Positions 7,018 to 15,954 of a DNA stretch of 64,000 nt are shown here, in pieces. The notes beneath the pieces were generated by a model. The model was given only the letters and a program-made list of their open reading frames with translations, was not told the origin of the DNA and did not search any database. The DNA comes from Azophilus sp965220835 (lineage in GTDB: Bacteria; Pseudomonadota; Gammaproteobacteria; Pseudomonadales; Azotimanducaceae). Both the position numbers and the translations under genes were made by a program. Every line of letters starts with the position of its first letter. Positions within the stretch are counted from its first letter, which is position 1. Where the stretch lies: positions 1,178,001 to 1,242,000 of the forward strand of contig OZ244842.1 of the NCBI GenBank assembly GCA_965220835.1. The letters are read 5' to 3'.

Positions 7018-10000
7018 GCTTCAATGAGCCCCCGCGCTGAGGCGCGGGAAATCAGTGCAACGGGGAATCCGCCGCCTTGGCCCGCTTGGCTTCAATGAGG
7101 CGCCCACGCTGAGGCGGGGGAAATCTGAACGGCGTTCAACTGGTTCCGCTCTCCGAGCACGTGCTTCAATGAGGCCCCCGCGCTGAGGCGGGGGAAATGC
7201 CCAAATCGGAGAGTATCGCCGTCACGTCGTCGCGGCTTCAATGAGGCCCCCGCGCTGAGGCGGGGGAAATTTGCACATCCGTGGCGAACGGGTCGTAGCC
7301 CGCCATGCTTCAATGAGGCCCCCGCGCTGAGGCGGGGGAAATGGGCGTAGGATGATGCGCCCCCGAAGCCCAGGCCGGTGCTTCAATGAGGCCCCCGCGC
7401 TGAGGCGGGGGAAATCCGGCGCAAGCTCGGCAATCTTCTCCCCGATGTCGCCGCTTCAATGAGGCCCCCGCGCTGAGGCGGGGGAAATAACACGCAAGAC
7501 GATCAAACAGGAGGGCAAGATGCCAGCTTCAATGAGGCCCCCGCGCTGAGGCGGGGGAAATAGTGTCAGTGGCCCAGATTTGCTGCGTTACCACGTCGTG
7601 CTTCAATGAGGCCCCCGCGCTGAGGCGGGGGAAATCTGATAGTCAGCATTCACCGAAGCTATGACCGTCTCGCTTCAATGAGGCCCCCGCGCTGAGGCGG
7701 GGGAAATGACACGCTTGGCAAGTTCCAGTTCACCATCCCGTAGCTTCAATGAGGCCCCCGCGCTGAGGCGGGGGAAATCCTGGTGAAGATCGAGGCCAAG
7801 GCCGAATTGACCAAGCTTCAATGAGGCCCCCGCGCTGAGGCGGGGGAAATGTTGCCGTAGCCGCCGGTCGTGTTCGAAAACTGCATGCTTCAATGAGGCC
7901 CCCGCGCTGAGGCGGGGGAAATCATTGCCGATGGCGAGGCTCCACGAGCGATGAACCATGCTTCAATGAGGCCCCCGCGCTGAGGCGGGGGAAATGGCCG
8001 GTCGCGACTACCGCCTTGCCGGGTGCGGCGATGCTTCAATGAGGCCCCCGCGCTGAGGCGGGGGAAATGCGTTTGGTGTAGATACGTCTGAGTGGTCGTC
8101 GTATCTGCTTCAATGAGGCCCCCGCGCTGAGGCGGGGGAAATCTGGTTCGAGAAGTGACGCACCCGCTGCACAAGGCCCGCTTCAATGAGGCCCCCGCGC
8201 TGAGGCGGGGGAAATCTTACATTCTCGGTCATAGATTGGATGCACAGCACAGCTTCAATGAGGCCCCCGCGCTGAGGCGGGGGAAATGTCCACGATGCAC
8301 GTCACGGGCGAATCGTGCCGCTTGCTTCAATGAGGCCCCCGCGCTGAGGCGGGGGAAATAGCCGCACGTGACCCGGATCGAGAAGGAGCTTGAGCGGCTT
8401 CAATGAGGCCCCCGCGCTGAGGCGGGGGAAATGCCAGCAGGACCTGGACGGCGAGCGCAACATCCACACGCTTCAATGAGGCCCCCGCGCTGAGGCGGGG
8501 GAAATCTGCAACTGGCCAAGGCTGGCATCATCCTGACCTAGCTTCAATGAGGCCCCCGCGCTGAGGCGGGGGAAATGGCATTGATTTGCCAATGACCCAA
8601 TTGCAGAGTGTGGCTTCAATGAGGCCCCCGCGCTGAGGCGGGGGAAATCCCGTCGCTGTGCGCGGTAAGAAGCAAGCCGTAATAGGCTTCAATGAGGCCC
8701 CCGCGCTGAGGCGGGGGAAATAGGTCAATCACTGCCCAAACCAGCCTTCTCAGCATGGCTTCAATGAGGCCCCCGCGCTGAGGCGGGGGAAATCCTCGTG
8801 GAAGGTGAAACCGCCGCCGAACAGCGACGGGCTTCAATGAGGCCCCCGCGCTGAGGCGGGGGAAATTGATCGAACGGTCGAAATGCATGTTCGGGCCTGA
8901 GTCGCTTCAATGAGGCCCCCGCGCTGAGGCGGGGGAAATGATCTCCACCGTGGTCACGTCAACCTTCATCAGCCAAGGCTTCAATGAGGCCCCCGCGCTG
9001 AGGCGGGGGAAATGTCTGGCAGCATCTGGTAAGTGGTCTCGCCGTCCAGGTGGCTTCAATGAGGCCCCCGCGCTGAGGCGGGGGAAATTACCGAGTAGCC
9101 GCCGCCGGCGGCGGTGCCGATCTCGCTTCAATGAGGCCCCCGCGCTTAGGCGGGGGAAATCTGGCAGGAATTCATGCCCGGATTGCTCGACTCCGTGCTT
9201 CAATGAGGCCCCCGCGCTGAGGCGGGGGAAATCAGGCCATGGCCGGGCTTGCGTGATCCACTTGGCCGCTTCAATGAGGCCCCCGCGCTGAGGCGGGGGA
9301 AATGGCGATTCCGGCGTGAGAGATACCGTGAAGTATGCGTAGCTTCAATGAGGCCCCCGCGCTGAGGCGGGGGAAATGACCGGCGGGCCGGGTGATTCGA
9401 CAAATTGCAGGTTGCTTCAATGAGGCCCCCGCGCTGAGGCGGGGGAAATAGGTTCCAGCTTCAAGTTTTTTGCGGGGGTGCCGGTTGCTTCAATGAGGCC
9501 CCCGCGCTGAGGCGGGGGAAATTGGGCGAGCGAAGTCTCAAGATCGGTGCTGACCTTCGCTTCAATGAGGCCCCCGCGCTGAGGCGGGGGAAATTGGCGT
9601 CCCTGAAGAAGGGGCACCTTGTCGCCCTCAAGCTTCAATGAGGCCCCCGCGCTGAGGCGGGGGAAATGATCATCGATGGCGTCTTCTAGATCGTCGTAGT
9701 CGGTGCTTCAATGAGGCCCCCGCGCTGAGGCGGGGGAAATGACTCCCGCCGCGACGATCCCGAACCTGTCCAGCCCGCTTCAATGAGGCCCCCGCGCTGA
9801 GGCGGGGGAAATCACCGGTCCACAGAACCAATCGAAAGCTGTCGGCCGGCTTCAATGAGGCCCCCGCGCTGAGGCGGGGGAAATACGCCCGCCAGTTCCA
9901 AAACTCCATGGAGGGCTTTGCGCTTCAATGAGGCCCCCGCGCTGAGGCGGGGGAAATGATCGATTGATGCGGCGGTAGCCATCAGCGAATCCTGCTTCAA

Positions 10001-10895
10001 TGAGGCCCCCGCGCTGAGGCGGGGGAAATTCGTCCTTGCACAGCGGGCGAATCCCGATCTGGACGCTTCAATGAGGCCCCCGCGCTGAGGCGGGGGAAAT
10101 TCGTCCTTGCACAGCGGGCGAATCCCGATCTGGACGCTTCAATGAGGCCCCCGCGCTGAGGCGGGGGAAATCACGATGTCGCCCAGATAGACGTTGTAGG
10201 GGATCGTGCTTCAATGAGGCCCCCGCGCTGAGGCGGGGGAAATAGTGGTGCCTAAGGAGAGTTCGCCAGCCAAGGGGTCTGCTTCAATGAGGCCCCCGCG
10301 CTGAGGCGGGGGAAATTTGGCCAATTCACGTGATCCCGGCGTAGCTCGCGCCGCTTCAATGAGGCCCCCGCGCTGAGGCGGGGGAAATAAGCTGCTGGAG
10401 CACACCGACTGCTGCGTCGTGATGCTTCAATGAGGCCCCCGCGCTGAGGCGGGGGAAATGTCGTTGCGTTCGAAGTCATAGTCAATTTCACCTCGCAGCT
10501 TCAATGAGGCCCCCGCGCTGAGGCGGGGGAAATCACCAGTAGGCCGTGCCGTCAATCTCCAGATTGCAGCTTCAATGAGGCCCCCGCGCTGAGGCGGGGG
10601 AAATACCTATCCGCCCGATTGGGCAACAACAGGAGCGAGCAATGCTTCAATGAGGCCCCCGCGCTGAGGCGGGGGAAATGACTCCCGTCAGCCCGCGCGG
10701 CGGCTTGCCGTGCAGTTGCTTCAATGAGGCCCCCGCGCTGAGGCGGGGGAAATGCGTTCGCCCTGCGGGCCAGCTTGTCGGCCTCCCGCTGCTTCAATGA
10801 GGCCCCCGCGCTGAGGCGGGGGAAATGTGCAACTGCTGACACTCTAGGCGTGCTGGGATGCTTCAATGAGGCCCCCGCGCTGAGGCGGGGGAAAT
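7018..10895 (-). CRISPR. Type I-G CRISPR array, 54 repeats
   Basis: I count 54 repeats of 36 bp and 53 spacers of 33-39 bp. On the plus strand each repeat begins GCTTCAATGAGG, has a perfect 7-bp stem CCCCCGC / GCGGGGG around a 6-nt loop, and ends GGAAAT. On the minus strand it therefore ends in ATTGAAGC, close to the classic 8-nt ATTGAAAC crRNA handle, so I read the array as transcribed leftward. The two leftmost repeats are degenerate (7018-7052, one base short; 7089-7124, two changes near 7102-7106), as expected at the old, leader-distal end. One internal repeat has a G-to-T change at 9147. The spacers at 10030-10064 and 10101-10135 are identical. cas2 lies beyond the right end. Confidence 0.97.
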
Positions 10896-11124
10896 AGTGC
10901 CTGCTACAGCCCAATCGACTCGCCGTGAGGCCCCCGCGCGGCTTCCCGCCCAAACTCGCCGTGCGAGCGAGCGCTTGGTGCTTGGCTGACTTGCTTGGCT
11001 GCTGAACAAGGCAATTTGTCCGAAGTAGAAGCTTCAACCGATTGAGTTTTAAAGATCTACTGCCGCGGCGAGTGCTCCCTAGGAAAATCGTGCGCACTCA
11101 ACCTCTCGCACTACGCCGGCAAAG
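10896..11124 (-). promoter_or_regulatory. CRISPR leader with repeat fragments
   Basis: These 229 bp separate the newest repeat from cas2. Read leftward, an AT-rich TTTAAA block near 11049-11054 could be a promoter core. Two pieces of the array repeat occur inside: TGAGGCCCCCGCGC at 10926-10939 (the 5' half of the stem without its partner) and GCTTCAA at 11031-11037 (the repeat edge). GCTTGG occurs three times at 10973, 10980 and 10993, as possible protein-binding direct repeats. The leader assignment rests on position, orientation and the degenerate repeats at the other end. Confidence 0.7.
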
Positions 11125-11424
11125 CTACACGATAACCGGTTCACGGTCCACCGGGATGGTGTTTCGCTTGCCTAGGGACACGATTTTCGGCTCCACCCGG
11201 TCGGCCAATCCGATGTCTATGATGACAACGTGATCTTCATCGTGGTGGATGGCGCCATCGAGGTCGGCGATGAGCTCGGCATGGCGGCGAGGGGACAGGC
11301 GGCATTGGAACACCGAATACTGCACCCACTCCCCGTAACCGTGCATGGTGCGGAACACGCGTCGCCAGCGCTTGGCATCGGCGATGTCGTAAACCACGAA
11401 ATACACTCGCTCTTCGCTGCTCAT
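11125..11424 (-). CDS. cas2: CRISPR-associated endonuclease/adaptor Cas2
   Basis: The 99-residue protein has the Cas2 ferredoxin-like fold pattern. It shows beta-1 RVYFVVYDIADAKRWRRVFR with the conserved Asp at the end of the first strand, then GEWVQYSVFQCRLS, and a late VVIIDIG strand. Cas2 dimers bridge two Cas1 dimers to form the spacer-integration complex. It lies between the leader and the cas4-cas1 gene, 39 bp downstream of the latter and in the same direction, so the two are probably one transcript. Confidence 0.93.
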   Translation of the reverse strand: MSSEERVYFVVYDIADAKRWRRVFRTMHGYGEWVQYSVFQCRLSPRRHAELIADLDGAIHHDEDHVVIIDIGLADRVEPKIVSLGKRNTIPVDREPVIV

Positions 11425-11463
11425 CGGGGTTGCGCTCTTGAGGGTGGCCGTTGCCGGTGCATG

Positions 11464-13212
11464 CTAACGGGTGAGGAAGTTGGGATAGTCCGGAATCTCG
11501 CCCAACAGGAAGCGGCTGAGCAGCCTGGCCTGCATCTCGAACAGGCGCCGGTACTCCACCCGGTAGTCAAACATTGGATGAGTCACTTCCTGGCTTAGGC
11601 GCCGCTCGAATGACGCAATGAACCGCTTGCGTCCGGAGGCCGATAGGTTGGTGCCAACGGGCGTGCGCACGAAGTCCGTGGGCTTTATCTCGCCGTTGTT
11701 GATGGCCTTGATCACCACGGAATCGACGATGAGAGGCCGGAACGGTTCCATCATGTCCAACGCCAAGGCCGGACGTCCGTATCGCGGTTGGTGGTAGAAG
11801 CCCCGATAGGGGTCGAAGCCAACGCTGGACAGCGCGACCACAAAGGCACGGGTCAGCAGTGCGTAGCCGAACGACAGCATGGCATTGACCGGATCGGTGG
11901 GCGGCCGCCGATTGCGCCCGTTCATGTCGAACAAGGTCAATTCGCTATCGGCGCCCTTCAACGCTTGGGGAAGGGACTGAAAGTAGAGCGCCGCGGCCGC
12001 ACCTTCAATGCCGAGCAGGGTGTTGAGGCCCTTGGTCCGACCCGCTCGGTCACCGAGCCGTTTCAGGTCTTTGAGTACTGGCCCGGCTTCTTCCGTGCCC
12101 CGCCAATTGCGGCGCAGCAGCACGCGGCTGTTGCGGATCTTGGCTTGCACCCAGCCGCGCGCCAGACGCAGACAGACCTGATCCTCGAAGGAGCCGCGGT
12201 ATTGTGCGGTGCGCAACTCCACGTTGGCATGGCCTGCGCCGACGGTGTGGCCGAGAAACCAGCCCCCGTAGGAATGCCAGGTGACGGGAATCTCCCGACG
12301 CATCAGCTCATGGAGCGTAGGCGTGGTGACGTAGACGTTGCCCATCACCACCAGTTGGGAGGTCTCCGCCAAGCGGGCGTGGGTTGGTTCGCCATCGTCC
12401 ACGGTGATGGCCAAACGCTCGCCGGCCTTGGCGACCTTGGCCCGATGGGCTTGCACGTACACCGGCAGTGAGCGGGTGTGGCGCACGCTGATGGGCCGCA
12501 CCTTGTCCGCCTTGGCGCTGAGCAGGTTGACCTCATCGGGCAGGCAGATGCCCACCAGAGAGCACCGGGAGCACTTGGGGCTGTCTTCAAGGGGAGGTGG
12601 AATTTGCCCGCCTTCCACGACGGTGCGCAGCAAGCTTAGGGACTCCCGCGTGAGCGACCGCAGCGCATCATCAAAGGGAACGCGCACCCTTTCCTTGGAG
12701 CCTGCAAAGTACAGGATGCCCTCCGAGCACCGATAGCCGTGGTCCTCCAGCAGCAAGCCCTGCGCACACAGTTGCACCCGCTCTGGGTCATAGGCCTTCT
12801 GCTTGACGTGGGGGCGCTTGCCGCGTTTGTAGTCGATGGGCGTGACCTCACCGTCCGCCCCCTCCACCAAATCGATCTTGGCCACGAGATCGAGGCGCTT
12901 TGACGACAGCTCCACGGAGCGGGCTGGCTTCATGGCCTCAAAGTCAGCATCCGGTTCAGGCAGGCTGCCGCCCTGGGCGTCCACCCTCCGGTGCACGTGG
13001 CGGCCCTCCACGGTGTCTGAGGAGTCCTCCCACTCCTTCTGCACCCACTCCAGATAGGCGAGGCGGGGGCAGTACACGAACTCGTTGAGGATGCGCGCGG
13101 GGATCAACGGCGCATCGGCCGGGCGCTCCACGCGCAAAGGCAGGGCAGCCTGCACGGGCGCGTCATCGGGCTGGGGTTCTGATTGCAGGAATCGACTTGT
13201 GGTTGAAGTCAT
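11464..13212 (-). CDS. cas4-cas1: Cas4-Cas1 fusion protein
   Basis: The 582 residues hold two adaptation enzymes. Residues about 35-225 are Cas4: iron-sulfur cysteines Cys48 (FVYCPRLAYLEW), Cys214, Cys217 and Cys223 (CSRCSLVGIC), and nuclease residues Asp114 and Asp127-Tyr-Lys129 (PIDYKRGK). Residues about 235-582 are Cas1, with catalytic Glu403 (LLGIEGAAAALYF), His474 (GFYHQPRYGR) and the acidic pair near 486-489 (LDMMEPFRPLIVD). Cas4 trims pre-spacers and selects the PAM; Cas1 integrates them. The fusion is typical of type I-G systems, as in Geobacter sulfurreducens. All key residues are present, so it should be active. Confidence 0.95.
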   Translation of the reverse strand: MTSTTSRFLQSEPQPDDAPVQAALPLRVERPADAPLIPARILNEFVYCPRLAYLEWVQKEWEDSSDTVEGRHVHRRVDAQGGSLPEPDADFEAMKPARSVELSSKRLDLVAKIDLVEGADGEVTPIDYKRGKRPHVKQKAYDPERVQLCAQGLLLEDHGYRCSEGILYFAGSKERVRVPFDDALRSLTRESLSLLRTVVEGGQIPPPLEDSPKCSRCSLVGICLPDEVNLLSAKADKVRPISVRHTRSLPVYVQAHRAKVAKAGERLAITVDDGEPTHARLAETSQLVVMGNVYVTTPTLHELMRREIPVTWHSYGGWFLGHTVGAGHANVELRTAQYRGSFEDQVCLRLARGWVQAKIRNSRVLLRRNWRGTEEAGPVLKDLKRLGDRAGRTKGLNTLLGIEGAAAALYFQSLPQALKGADSELTLFDMNGRNRRPPTDPVNAMLSFGYALLTRAFVVALSSVGFDPYRGFYHQPRYGRPALALDMMEPFRPLIVDSVVIKAINNGEIKPTDFVRTPVGTNLSASGRKRFIASFERRLSQEVTHPMFDYRVEYRRLFEMQARLLSRFLLGEIPDYPNFLTR

Positions 13213-13369
13213 GTCTTTGCTCCGTGGCCAAAATCTGAGTCAACCTTGTGCGCAATTGGCTTGCATGGGCGTTAGGTCAGCAAGTTGGTCCCTTATCTGG
13301 CACTGAGTGCCGCTGCTGAGCGCCGCAGTTTCTCCAGCGCTGAGTGAACAGGGTGAGGGTCATGGGTGG

Positions 13370-14431
13370 CTAAGCGGGGTAGTACTTCCGCTTCGGATCC
13401 CGAGGTCCGCTGCCGATGTCCACGACCAGACCGCGCTCGACTAGCCTGACCAGGCGCGCTCGCGTCGCCCGGGGCGACAGTCCGATGGCAGTTGCAAGTT
13501 CGGCTGTTCGGCGACCATTGGCATCGAGTTCGTCAAGAATCGCCCGGTCAATGGCATCCATCGAAGCTTCTGTCGCTGGCTCCGTTTTCAGGGTGACGCG
13601 CAGCCTTTGGCCAACTTCCTCCCAAATTGGCGGCAGCAGTCCAAACTCCTTGCAGGCTGCAATCATCCGTTGGGCGCCGCTGCCCCATTGCTCGACCAGC
13701 CCGAGTTCGTGAAACACGCGGCCAATGACCCGATTGCGCAGCTTCGAGACGCCCCGTGGCAGGTCTTCCAAGGTGAGCCCGAACGGCAGCAGGCCGGGGT
13801 TCTCCACTTCCAGCCGATCGTCGAATACGGCGACGCGGATTGGCGCGCCGCGTTGCGAGTAGTCCGCGTGAGCCAGCGCGTTCACCAAAGCCTCCCGCAC
13901 GGCGACCGGCGGCAACTTGGTCCGCACCCGACGGCGGACGCGGCCGATTTCCACGCTGGACGAGAGGTGCCGCTCAATGAAGGCGACCGCTGCGGGGATG
14001 GTCTCCGGGAGCGGCATTCTCAGTTCCGCCTGATCGGCAATTCCGGCGCGGTCCGTGCCATGGAAACGCCCGGCCTGCACCCAAGCATCCGGGAAATGCG
14101 CAAGGCGTTCCCGTCCGTAGAGCAGAATGCCCCCAACAGTGGGCACCTTGCGCCCTTGGTGGGTGGTGCGCAGGCCTAGAGTGTCGAGGTCGCGCTCAGC
14201 CAGCGTCCTGAACTGGGCAAAAGACTCGGAAGCAGCTCGGAAGTCCAGTGCTTCCGAGTTGAGGCTGGGCATGGGACCCTCGTCGAAGGACTCGCGATGT
14301 GAATAGCGGTGTAGTTCTGCAATGAGTTCGGCATCCGCTCGCCGATTGGTGGAGCTAACCGGGACGTAGGTTCCGCCCAACGGCTCTTCCCCCAAATGGT
14401 GCGGGCGGTTGGCGCTTGGATAAACGCGCAC
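13370..14431 (-). CDS. AlbA_2-family ATP-binding transcriptional regulator, C-terminal part
   Basis: These 353 residues continue in frame from the N-terminal part at 14441-14713 across a single TAG. They begin VRVYPSANRPHHL and include the STNRRADAELIAELHR link. A GHKL-like domain follows (REALVNALAHADYSQRG, VFDDRLEVENPGLLPFGLT, HELGLVEQWGSGAQRM), then a C-terminal winged helix (RRTAELATAIGLSPRATRAR). This is the layout of AlbA_2/Schlafen-type RecG-like regulators. The GTG at 14431 lacks a clear ribosome-binding site, so the part may be made by readthrough, by reinitiation, or not at all. The gene sits just upstream of cas4-cas1 and on the same strand. Confidence 0.75.
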   Translation of the reverse strand: MRVYPSANRPHHLGEEPLGGTYVPVSSTNRRADAELIAELHRYSHRESFDEGPMPSLNSEALDFRAASESFAQFRTLAERDLDTLGLRTTHQGRKVPTVGGILLYGRERLAHFPDAWVQAGRFHGTDRAGIADQAELRMPLPETIPAAVAFIERHLSSSVEIGRVRRRVRTKLPPVAVREALVNALAHADYSQRGAPIRVAVFDDRLEVENPGLLPFGLTLEDLPRGVSKLRNRVIGRVFHELGLVEQWGSGAQRMIAACKEFGLLPPIWEEVGQRLRVTLKTEPATEASMDAIDRAILDELDANGRRTAELATAIGLSPRATRARLVRLVERGLVVDIGSGPRDPKRKYYPA

Positions 14432-14440
14432 GGCAACAAC

Positions 14441-14713
14441 CTAGGTACTGCGGTAGCGCAGTATCTCGATATCGGGCAACAGGCGGGGCGAAACAGCGTC
14501 ACTGATCAAGTTGGCGACTTTCTCCTCCAAAGCCCTTGGATTCTCGACGCCGCGCACACGGCGCGTTTGATCTTCAACGCCGATGAGCAGTGTCCCACCA
14601 GCCGTGTTGGCAAACGCCACCACCGAACGCAGGAATGGGTTGGGCGAAGACAGGTCACGCTTGAACTCAAGGGTCTTGCCCTCAGGCTGGCGTAGAATTT
14701 CAGTGAGTTCCAT
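14441..14713 (-). CDS. AlbA_2-family regulator, N-terminal part ending at an in-frame TAG
   Basis: The 90-residue AlbA_2 domain starts MELTEILRQPEGKTLEFKRD and contains VVAFANTAGGTLLIGVEDQT, the typical nucleic-acid-binding core, then VSPRLLPDIEILRYRST before TAG. Homologous proteins usually read on through this point, so a CAG or similar codon has probably become TAG. Three sense codons (GTT GTT GCC) separate the stop from the GTG of the C-terminal part, with no frame change. I chose the ATG at 14713 because the left copy conserves it and not the longer upstream frame. An octamer operator begins 2 bp from this start codon. Confidence 0.7.
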   Translation of the reverse strand: MELTEILRQPEGKTLEFKRDLSSPNPFLRSVVAFANTAGGTLLIGVEDQTRRVRGVENPRALEEKVANLISDAVSPRLLPDIEILRYRST

Positions 14714-14715
14714 AG

Positions 14716-14773
14716 CTCGGAAGATTACTCGGAAGTGCTGGGAAGGCAAAGCGCTTCCGAGCTTACTTCCGAG
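14716..14773. promoter_or_regulatory. Dyad-symmetric four-octamer operator-like element (right copy)
   Basis: CTCGGAAG lies at 14716-14723 and 14728-14735, and CTTCCGAG at 14754-14761 and 14766-14773. The layout and symmetry (about 14744.5) are identical to the left copy at 6338-6395. It separates the AlbA_2 start from the WYL remnant. Three more octamers occur within the AlbA_2 coding region at 14226-14233, 14237-14244 and 14252-14259. Confidence 0.72.
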
Positions 14774-14820
14774 TTTGGGGCTAACCGGGCGCTGGGCTTG
14801 CGGCAGGCTGCTGGCCACGG

Positions 14821-15168
14821 ATGGACGTGGAGCGGCGGCAGCCTGCCCGTGAAGTTGCGGAGGCTGAGCTGGAGGCAGCCCTGACCCCAGGCTATGGCCT
14901 GTTCGCTGGGCCTGTTGAGCAACAGGCGCGGTTGGTATTCACGCCGGAGCGGGCACGATGGGTCGCCGATGAGCTCTGGCATCCCGATCAATCGGGCGGC
15001 TACCTGCCGGATGGCCAGTATGAACTGACCGTGCCTTACTCGGATCCGCGGGAGTTGGTGGGTGAAATCCTGCGCTACGGGGCAGATGTGAAGGTGGTGG
15101 AACCGGAATCCTTGGTCGACCTGGTCCACGAGAGTCTCCATGGGGCGCTGATGCACTACGGCGATTAG
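14821..15168 (+). pseudogene. WYL-domain regulator, C-terminal remnant (right copy)
   Basis: The 115-codon frame encodes the WCX-like end of a WYL regulator (ARWVADELWHPDQSGGYLPD, VPYSDPRELVGEILRYGAD), strongly similar to the left copy at 6503-6971. Relative to that copy, about 200 bp are missing between the shared ATGGACGTGGAGCGGCGG segment and the AEAELEAALTPGYGLFAGP segment, so even the partial WYL core is gone. It starts 48 bp beyond the operator element. It could still be translated as a small domain, but a remnant is more likely. Confidence 0.65.
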
Positions 15169-15346
15169 CGGGCCATTCTGAGTGTTCATGGTCCGAGCAG
15201 GGGCCGTTGCGCTATCAAGTACGAAGCGGGACAGGTCGAATGCGCGCCGGGGATCAATCAGCAGCCGGGCGTAGTGAGGGGGAGGGCTTGTACCTACATA
15301 TTCGTGTTAGAGTCGTATTACGTTTCTTTGATCGATGAGAGTGACT

Positions 15347-15556
15347 ATGCAACAAGTCAAAGTGTCCCCCAAATTCCAAGTGGTCATTCCCAAGCCTGTG
15401 CGTGAGTCACTGGGAATCCGTCCGGGCCAAAGTCTGCAAGTCGTCCCGTACGGCGACCGCATTGAACTCGTGCCAATGCGGGCAATCGCCGAGATGCGGG
15501 GCTTCCTCGCCGGCATGGATCCACGAATTGAGCGCGAACCGGACCGCGACCTGTAG
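15347..15556 (+). CDS. AbrB/MazE-type antitoxin
   Basis: The 69-residue protein opens MQQVKVSPKFQVVIPKPVRE, the SpoVT/AbrB swapped-hairpin DNA-binding fold, followed by LGIRPGQSLQVVPYGDRIEL and an acidic tail that would bind a toxin. I prefer the second ATG (15347) over 15335 because family proteins begin at this point. The toxin gene begins 2 bp after its stop. Such antitoxins neutralise the PIN toxin and repress their own promoter. Confidence 0.82.
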   Translation: MQQVKVSPKFQVVIPKPVRESLGIRPGQSLQVVPYGDRIELVPMRAIAEMRGFLAGMDPRIEREPDRDL

Positions 15557-15558
15557 CG

Positions 15559-15954
15559 ATGACCGTTGCGGGGGCCAATCTTGTCGACTCTTCGGGCTGG
15601 ATCGAGTACTTCACGAATGGGCCCAACGCCGACGTGTTTGCTGCCCCGCTTGCCGACGTCACCCGACTGATCGTGCCGACAGTTTGCCTTTACGAAGTCT
15701 TCCGGGTGGTTTTGCGGCGGCGAGGAGAGCCTGATGCGCTTAAAGCCGCTGCGCTAATGGGCAGTGGCCGGGAAATCGCACTCACATCCGAACTCGCGCT
15801 GTTCGCGGCACGGCTTGCCCACGAAAACAGCTTGGCGATGGCGGATGGCATCATTTTGGCAACGGCCCGCCGTGAACAGGCGACTCTTTGGACCCAGGAC
15901 ATCGATTTTGAAGGCTTCCCGAATGTCCTTTACTTCCCAAAGGTGCTGAGTTGA
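15559..15954 (+). CDS. vapC: PIN-domain ribonuclease toxin (VapC-like)
   Basis: The 131-residue protein has a PIN fold. The first acidic residue is in NLVDSSGWIEYF, the conserved Glu in TVCLYEVFRVV, the next Asp in NSLAMADGIILATAR and the last in LWTQDIDFEGF. These form the Mg2+-dependent RNase site of VapC toxins, which cut tRNA or rRNA. The coupled AbrB-type antitoxin lies immediately upstream. The pair sits between the CRISPR adaptation half and the effector operon, where an addiction module could stabilise the locus; that role is inference. Confidence 0.85.
   Translation: MTVAGANLVDSSGWIEYFTNGPNADVFAAPLADVTRLIVPTVCLYEVFRVVLRRRGEPDALKAAALMGSGREIALTSELALFAARLAHENSLAMADGIILATARREQATLWTQDIDFEGFPNVLYFPKVLS

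Noticed and set aside
7092..10491. Many open frames encoding repeated FPRLSAGASLK or FNEAPALRRGK
   Set aside because: They are translations of the CRISPR repeat in different frames; a 36-bp repeat with variable spacers explains them fully.
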